From: Bacteroidota bacterium
Lineage (GTDB): Bacteria > Bacteroidota > Bacteroidia > Chitinophagales > Chitinophagaceae
Assembly (NCBI GenBank): GCA_018267965.1
Contig: JAFDXK010000005.1
Coordinates: forward strand, 1 to 64,000
Direction: 5' to 3'
DNA length: 64,000 nt
Shown here piece after piece: positions 60,626-64,000 of the stretch. How positions within the stretch are numbered: the first letter of the stretch is position 1; each line of letters begins with the position of its first letter. Under the pieces are notes generated by a model. The model ran no database searches. It had not been told where the DNA came from and saw only the letters and a program-made list of their open reading frames with translations. The position numbers and the translations under genes are program-made.

Positions 60626-60757
60626 CTATCTCTTTCTCTTAAACTGCTGTTCCCAAAACATTCCTTTAAACCAGCCAATGGTCAACAGGAGCAGCATACT
60701 ACCGGCAACAAGCCCGGCAACACACCATAAACATTTTTCCAATAAATCTGATTGCAT
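60626..60757 (-). CDS. Small one-helix membrane protein (43 residues)
   Basis: MQSDLLEKCLWCVAGLVAGS and MLLLLTIGWFKGMFWEQQ, then a Lys/Arg end. One membrane helix with a Cys pair; ATG to TAG on the minus strand, 3 bases from the end of mtgA. No homologue is recognised. The size and composition resemble the 47-residue protein at 54623-54766. Confidence 0.45.
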   Translation of the reverse strand: MQSDLLEKCLWCVAGLVAGSMLLLLTIGWFKGMFWEQQFKRKR

Positions 60758-60907
60758 AGTGATTGTCTTTTTATGAATTTATGAAAATGTGATATTGCTC
60801 TGAAGAAATTGATTTCACACTTGGGGATAACTTACAAAAACAGCATTTTCAATACACATTTTATTAACTGAAAAGAAATGAGTAGGTTTATATTACCAGT
60901 TAGCATT

Positions 60908-61753
60908 ATGAGAAAGTCCGTATTTATACTATGTATTATGATGCTAAGTCTAAAAATGTATGCATCCCGCATAGCAGACACCATACAAATACATTTCAAT
61001 CTCAATGAATACAGACTCAGAAGCTCTGAGATAGCCATTTTGGATTCGCTCTTGTATAACGATATTATTTCGTCAAGAACAGATATCCTGCTCATTGGAT
61101 ATACAGACTATCTGGGTTCTGAACAGCATAATGCTACCCTATCCATCAACAGGGCAAAAACCATACAGCAGTATTTGCAGAGCATGAGCATCGATACTTC
61201 GAATATCAAATTATGTATTGGCAAAGGCGAGATTGCACGCGACGTACAGACCGCCGATGGCTACCCGATTGATAGAAAAGTTGATATTGTTATTTATAAA
61301 CTCAATGGCAAACAAAAACAAGTTACAAAGGCAAAACCAACCATCAAATCTCCACAGGCTACTACTATCCAAACAGCGAGTGTAGGAGAAACAATCAGGT
61401 TAAGTAATATCTATTTCTATACCGGCAGAGCTATAGTCACTAATGAATCTTACCCTCAATTGAATGTACTATTTGAAACCCTTGATAACAACCCTACCCT
61501 TAAAGTGAGAATTGAAGGCCATGTGTGTTGCCTTACTTACGGATTTGATGCTGAAGACGAAGACACTCACGAAATAAAACTCTCAGTAAACAGGGCTAAG
61601 TTTATTTATGATTACCTTGTAAAGAAAGGCATCGAAAAAGACAGGCTTGAGTACGCAGGGTTTGGGCGCTCTAAGCCGTTGGTACATCCTGAAAAATCAT
61701 TAGAAGACCAGGAAAAAAACAGGAGAGTAGAAATAAGGATAATTGAAAAATAA
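60908..61753 (+). CDS. Exported protein with two OmpA-like domains
   Basis: The protein is 281 residues counted from the ATG at 60908, which begins a signal sequence (MRKSVFILCIMMLSLKMYA). Two OmpA-like domains follow: first GYTDYLGSEQHNATLSINRA, second GHVCCLTYGFDAEDEDTHEI and NRAKFIYDYLVKKGIEKDRL, ending RRVEIRI. OmpA domains bind peptidoglycan; a tandem pair is unusual and may bridge two strands. No barrel domain is present. Confidence 0.8.
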   Translation: MRKSVFILCIMMLSLKMYASRIADTIQIHFNLNEYRLRSSEIAILDSLLYNDIISSRTDILLIGYTDYLGSEQHNATLSINRAKTIQQYLQSMSIDTSNIKLCIGKGEIARDVQTADGYPIDRKVDIVIYKLNGKQKQVTKAKPTIKSPQATTIQTASVGETIRLSNIYFYTGRAIVTNESYPQLNVLFETLDNNPTLKVRIEGHVCCLTYGFDAEDEDTHEIKLSVNRAKFIYDYLVKKGIEKDRLEYAGFGRSKPLVHPEKSLEDQEKNRRVEIRIIEK

Positions 61754-61778
61754 AGTAACCTTGCTAAAAAGATAGGAT

Positions 61779-62087
61779 ATGGCAACCATGGATACATTAT
61801 CAGAAGCAATTGAAACACTTCGAAAAGAAGGATATACAGAAGACCTGAACCTGCAACAAGATTGTATTGAATGTTATGCAGGCAGCAAAAAAATATTTCA
61901 CGATGAGTTTATCATAGATAAGTTCTATCGTTTTGAAGGAGATAGCGACCCTGCAGATGAAGCTACGCTATACGCCATATCCTCACCTAAACACAACATC
62001 AAAGGATTACTTGTAAACGGCGCAGGTATATATACTCAAGAGCTAACAGATGAGATGCTAAAAATGCTCGACATCAAAAATCATTAA
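61779..62087 (+). CDS. Conserved small protein, often annotated 'phosphoribosylpyrophosphate synthetase'
   Basis: A 102-residue protein with the typical pattern DTLSEAIETLRKEGYTEDLN, DCIECYAG, FIIDKFYRFEGDSDPADEATLYAISS, and a C-terminal helix. The common PRPP-synthetase label is a misannotation, as no PRPP-binding motif exists. Function unknown; common in Bacteroidota. A strong terminator follows. Confidence 0.7.
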   Translation: MATMDTLSEAIETLRKEGYTEDLNLQQDCIECYAGSKKIFHDEFIIDKFYRFEGDSDPADEATLYAISSPKHNIKGLLVNGAGIYTQELTDEMLKMLDIKNH

Positions 62088-62091
62088 TTAT

Positions 62092-62118
62092 AAAGGGCTT
62101 GTGAATAACAAGCCCTTT
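62092..62118. terminator. Bidirectional terminator
   Basis: AAAGGGCTTG/CAAGCCCTTT stem with a 7-base loop between convergent genes. Confidence 0.85.
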
Positions 62119-62137
62119 ATTCTGATAGCCTGTTTCG

Positions 62138-62776
62138 CTAGAAACCAAACATAAAACCTACGTTACCTCTTAATGTACTGTTCATATCGCCGTACACTGT
62201 TGCCTGAGTTAAACCCTGGTAATATTCACCTTCAAGATTGAGCCATGTTTTAGGTGCAATTTTGATATTCAGTCCTACGCCGGTATTCACGCCAAAGTCT
62301 AATACATTAAAATCGCCATACCTGTGTTTCATATCAATATCATAATCAGACAAAGGCATATTTTCATCAATATAATGGTCCTCTACCAATTTAATACCTA
62401 ATGACGGGCCAAGGAATACTTTAGGCCTGACAACACTTTTATAGCTTCCAAAGAAATAATAGGCCCTTGGCACCATGCGCAGGTAAACTGGGTCTACAGT
62501 ATTGTTATATAACCTTCCATTTCTCACATAATCATAGCTATACCCTTCATGAGATACAGTCAATAATCCACCCCATCCCCAATGCTCATATCTCGAGAAA
62601 ACACCACCAATACCCAATTGACCGGAAAATGTGGCGTTCGTATTTGCATTACTGATCCGGCTTACACCCATACCCATCACGGGGCCTATAGATGAATTAT
62701 AGCTTTCGGATTGACCAAAAGAAACAAATGATGTCAATAATGCGGCCGCAAGAACTAATGATTTGTACCTTTTCAT
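62138..62776 (-). CDS. Outer-membrane beta-barrel protein
   Basis: A 212-residue protein with signal peptide ending in FVSFGQ and about eight to ten alternating strands (FSGQLGIGGVFSRYEHWGWG, VYLRMVPRAYYFFG, LNLEGEYYQGLTQA). It ends GNVGFMFGF with the terminal Phe typical of outer-membrane proteins. It is a small porin-like or structural barrel. Monocistronic. Confidence 0.75.
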   Translation of the reverse strand: MKRYKSLVLAAALLTSFVSFGQSESYNSSIGPVMGMGVSRISNANTNATFSGQLGIGGVFSRYEHWGWGGLLTVSHEGYSYDYVRNGRLYNNTVDPVYLRMVPRAYYFFGSYKSVVRPKVFLGPSLGIKLVEDHYIDENMPLSDYDIDMKHRYGDFNVLDFGVNTGVGLNIKIAPKTWLNLEGEYYQGLTQATVYGDMNSTLRGNVGFMFGF

Positions 62777-62906
62777 AACATTCAGTTTTGGTTCAGTACA
62801 AAGAAACTATCTCGAAATACCCTTTTGAAAGCATTTGCTGTTAAAATATATTAACGTTTGAATTTTCTTAACAATAGAAGTGTCGATATGATAACATAAT
62901 GCTAAA

Positions 62907-63911
62907 TCAATACTTAAACCAAACCTCGGTAGCACCAAATCCGTATTGTCCCAACCACTCATTAGAAAATCTGGTCACCTCTGGTATTTCTCTCAGTATT
63001 TTATGCACTTCATCTTTTAATACTCCTTTACCCAAACCATGTATTATGACTGTGCGTTCCTGCCTGTTTGCAATAACAGTATCAAGATGTTTATGTAATG
63101 TTTGCAACTGAAGTTGCAGTTTATCTGCATTGCTCATCCCTCTTACGTTATCTGCAATTTTTTCAAGGTGAAGGTCTATCTCAAAATGCGGCAGAGAAGT
63201 TCTCCAATCTTTATTTTTAGTCTTAGATTTATCCTTAGGTTTCACCTCAACAAAAAAATCATCCTGCACTTTTTTAGGAGCTGGCGTAAAGCCATCTATC
63301 AACAGATAACTAAAAGTTGGCTCGTTACTCAACAACAATTGATGAATGTGTTCAAATAGTTTTTGCGGTTTAATTCGCAACACACCTGTTTGCATGGTAG
63401 CCGCCACGTCATTACTATCAGACAACTCCCAATGAAAACGAGGTTGCTCATTCATCACATCAAAAGGGATGCTATGCAGATAGATATGACTGAACTTATG
63501 TAGTTTCCCTTCGTGTGAGAATAATATTTCTTGTTGATTATTTAAAAGTTTATAGTTGAAATAAATTGTTGTCGGCAATTCATTCAACAAATACACTTTT
63601 AAATCTTTCACCTCATCCTCAAAAACATCAGCTTTATATTCCGGCAAAAAAGAAAAATATACTCCTTTAGCCAGTTTAGGTGTTTTGAATTGATGCTTCT
63701 CAACAGGTAATTGCTCCGGCTGTGATTTTGATACCGTTTTCTTCTTTTCAGTAAACCACTTTAAATAAGGGTGGTCTATATCATCAATGTATACAGGGAA
63801 TGTAATACCGCTTACCTCCACCTCTATCATTTGCTCATTTATATATGCTGTTACCACACCTTCTTCTCCACTCTGTTTCAGTATGATTTTGTCTCCGATA
63901 GAAAATTTCAT
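62907..63911 (-). CDS. DUF2027-Smr domain protein
   Basis: The protein is 334 residues. The N-terminal part (1-60) is an SH3-like domain (DKIILKQSGEEGVVTAYI), and about 75-230 matches DUF2027 (KGVYFSFLPEYKADVFEDEV). The C-terminus is an Smr domain (IDLHLEKI, then VIIHGLGKGVLKDEVHKIL). Smr domains nick branched DNA or cleave RNA. The start codon overlaps the upstream rdgB-like gene region, 1 base after its stop, with GGAGGGC as a possible binding site. Confidence 0.85.
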   Translation of the reverse strand: MKFSIGDKIILKQSGEEGVVTAYINEQMIEVEVSGITFPVYIDDIDHPYLKWFTEKKKTVSKSQPEQLPVEKHQFKTPKLAKGVYFSFLPEYKADVFEDEVKDLKVYLLNELPTTIYFNYKLLNNQQEILFSHEGKLHKFSHIYLHSIPFDVMNEQPRFHWELSDSNDVAATMQTGVLRIKPQKLFEHIHQLLLSNEPTFSYLLIDGFTPAPKKVQDDFFVEVKPKDKSKTKNKDWRTSLPHFEIDLHLEKIADNVRGMSNADKLQLQLQTLHKHLDTVIANRQERTVIIHGLGKGVLKDEVHKILREIPEVTRFSNEWLGQYGFGATEVWFKY

Positions 63912-63912
63912 C

Positions 63913-64000
63913 TCAGCCCTCCAATTTCTCTTTTATAAATGATACCATTTTTCTGGTAGCAATACCTCTATGACTGATTGTATTTTTTATATGGGGTTCT
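63913..64000 (-). CDS. rdgB: RdgB/HAM1-like NTP pyrophosphatase, 3' end only
   Basis: The last 28 codons are in the window: EPHIKNTISHRGIATRKMVS and FIKEKLEG. The ISHRG-x-A-x-x-K motif is the conserved C-terminus of non-canonical purine NTP pyrophosphatases, which remove ITP and XTP. The gene continues past the right edge. It precedes the Smr gene by one base and probably forms an operon. Confidence 0.7.
   Translation of the reverse strand, partial: EPHIKNTISHRGIATRKMVSFIKEKLEG

Overview
The window comes from a Bacteroidota chromosome, most likely class Chitinophagia (Chitinophagaceae-like). The evidence is the many lipoproteins with a Cys followed by Lys-rich residues, three secreted proteins with type IX secretion (T9SS) C-terminal sorting domains, PKD-domain lipoproteins, a DUF2027-Smr protein, a zinc-less DksA next to ileS, and promoters of the Bacteroidota form TTG-N19/20-TAnnTTTG. 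I see no rRNA, tRNA, CRISPR array or complete classical transposon.

Layout. 0-12.3 kb: a small lipoprotein, a large outer-membrane beta-barrel protein, a TfoX-like protein, a membrane/spermidine-synthase-like fusion, a VOC protein, and the ileS-dksA-like pair. 12.5-22.3 kb: an accessory, repeat-rich stretch. It holds secreted and PKD proteins, a membrane-anchored HNH protein, a DUF559 endonuclease gene framed by inverted repeats, a HEPN-type protein and a RepA-like AAA ATPase, all separated by at least four families of short palindromic repeats. 22.4-38.4 kb: ordinary small genes (muconolactone-isomerase-like, two DUF1801, CHAD, alpha/beta hydrolase, GH18 lipoprotein, HPP protein, serine hydrolase, RhlE helicase, DHFR-like, DUF1761) ending with a PKD lipoprotein and a redoxin-multicopper oxidase pair.

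38.6-47.9 kb is a detoxification and small-molecule-response cluster: two GyrI-like proteins, a WYL regulator, DinB, MATE, DoxX, VOC proteins, a GlxA-type AraC regulator, two SRPBCC proteins (one fused to a VOC domain) and an ArsR regulator. Three promoters in it share the palindrome TGACA-N6-TGTCA exactly 15 bases upstream of a TTTG -7 core, which I read as the operator of a local regulon, probably that of the WYL protein. A tandem GAAACC-N4-GGTTTC operator lies in front of the ArsR operon. 47.9-64 kb: a PadR regulator with a HAAS/WPG membrane partner, an NRAMP-related transporter and DNA-3-methyladenine glycosylase sharing a duplicated 5' region, a hydrolase-fold lipoprotein with a long charged helix, a TMEM175-like channel gene with an internal stop, cell-surface proteins, a fatty acid desaturase, MtgA, OmpA-like and Smr proteins, and the 3' end of an rdgB-like gene at the right edge.

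The best candidate for an undescribed system is the DUF559 endonuclease gene at 18.6-19.0 kb. It is tightly bounded by long inverted repeats and nested inside a second inverted pair. Related repeats with exchangeable hairpins are scattered through the window, so this could be an endonuclease that disperses or is maintained with its own palindromic repeats. The shared WYL-type operator, and two genes each interrupted by a single in-frame stop, are the next most informative observations.
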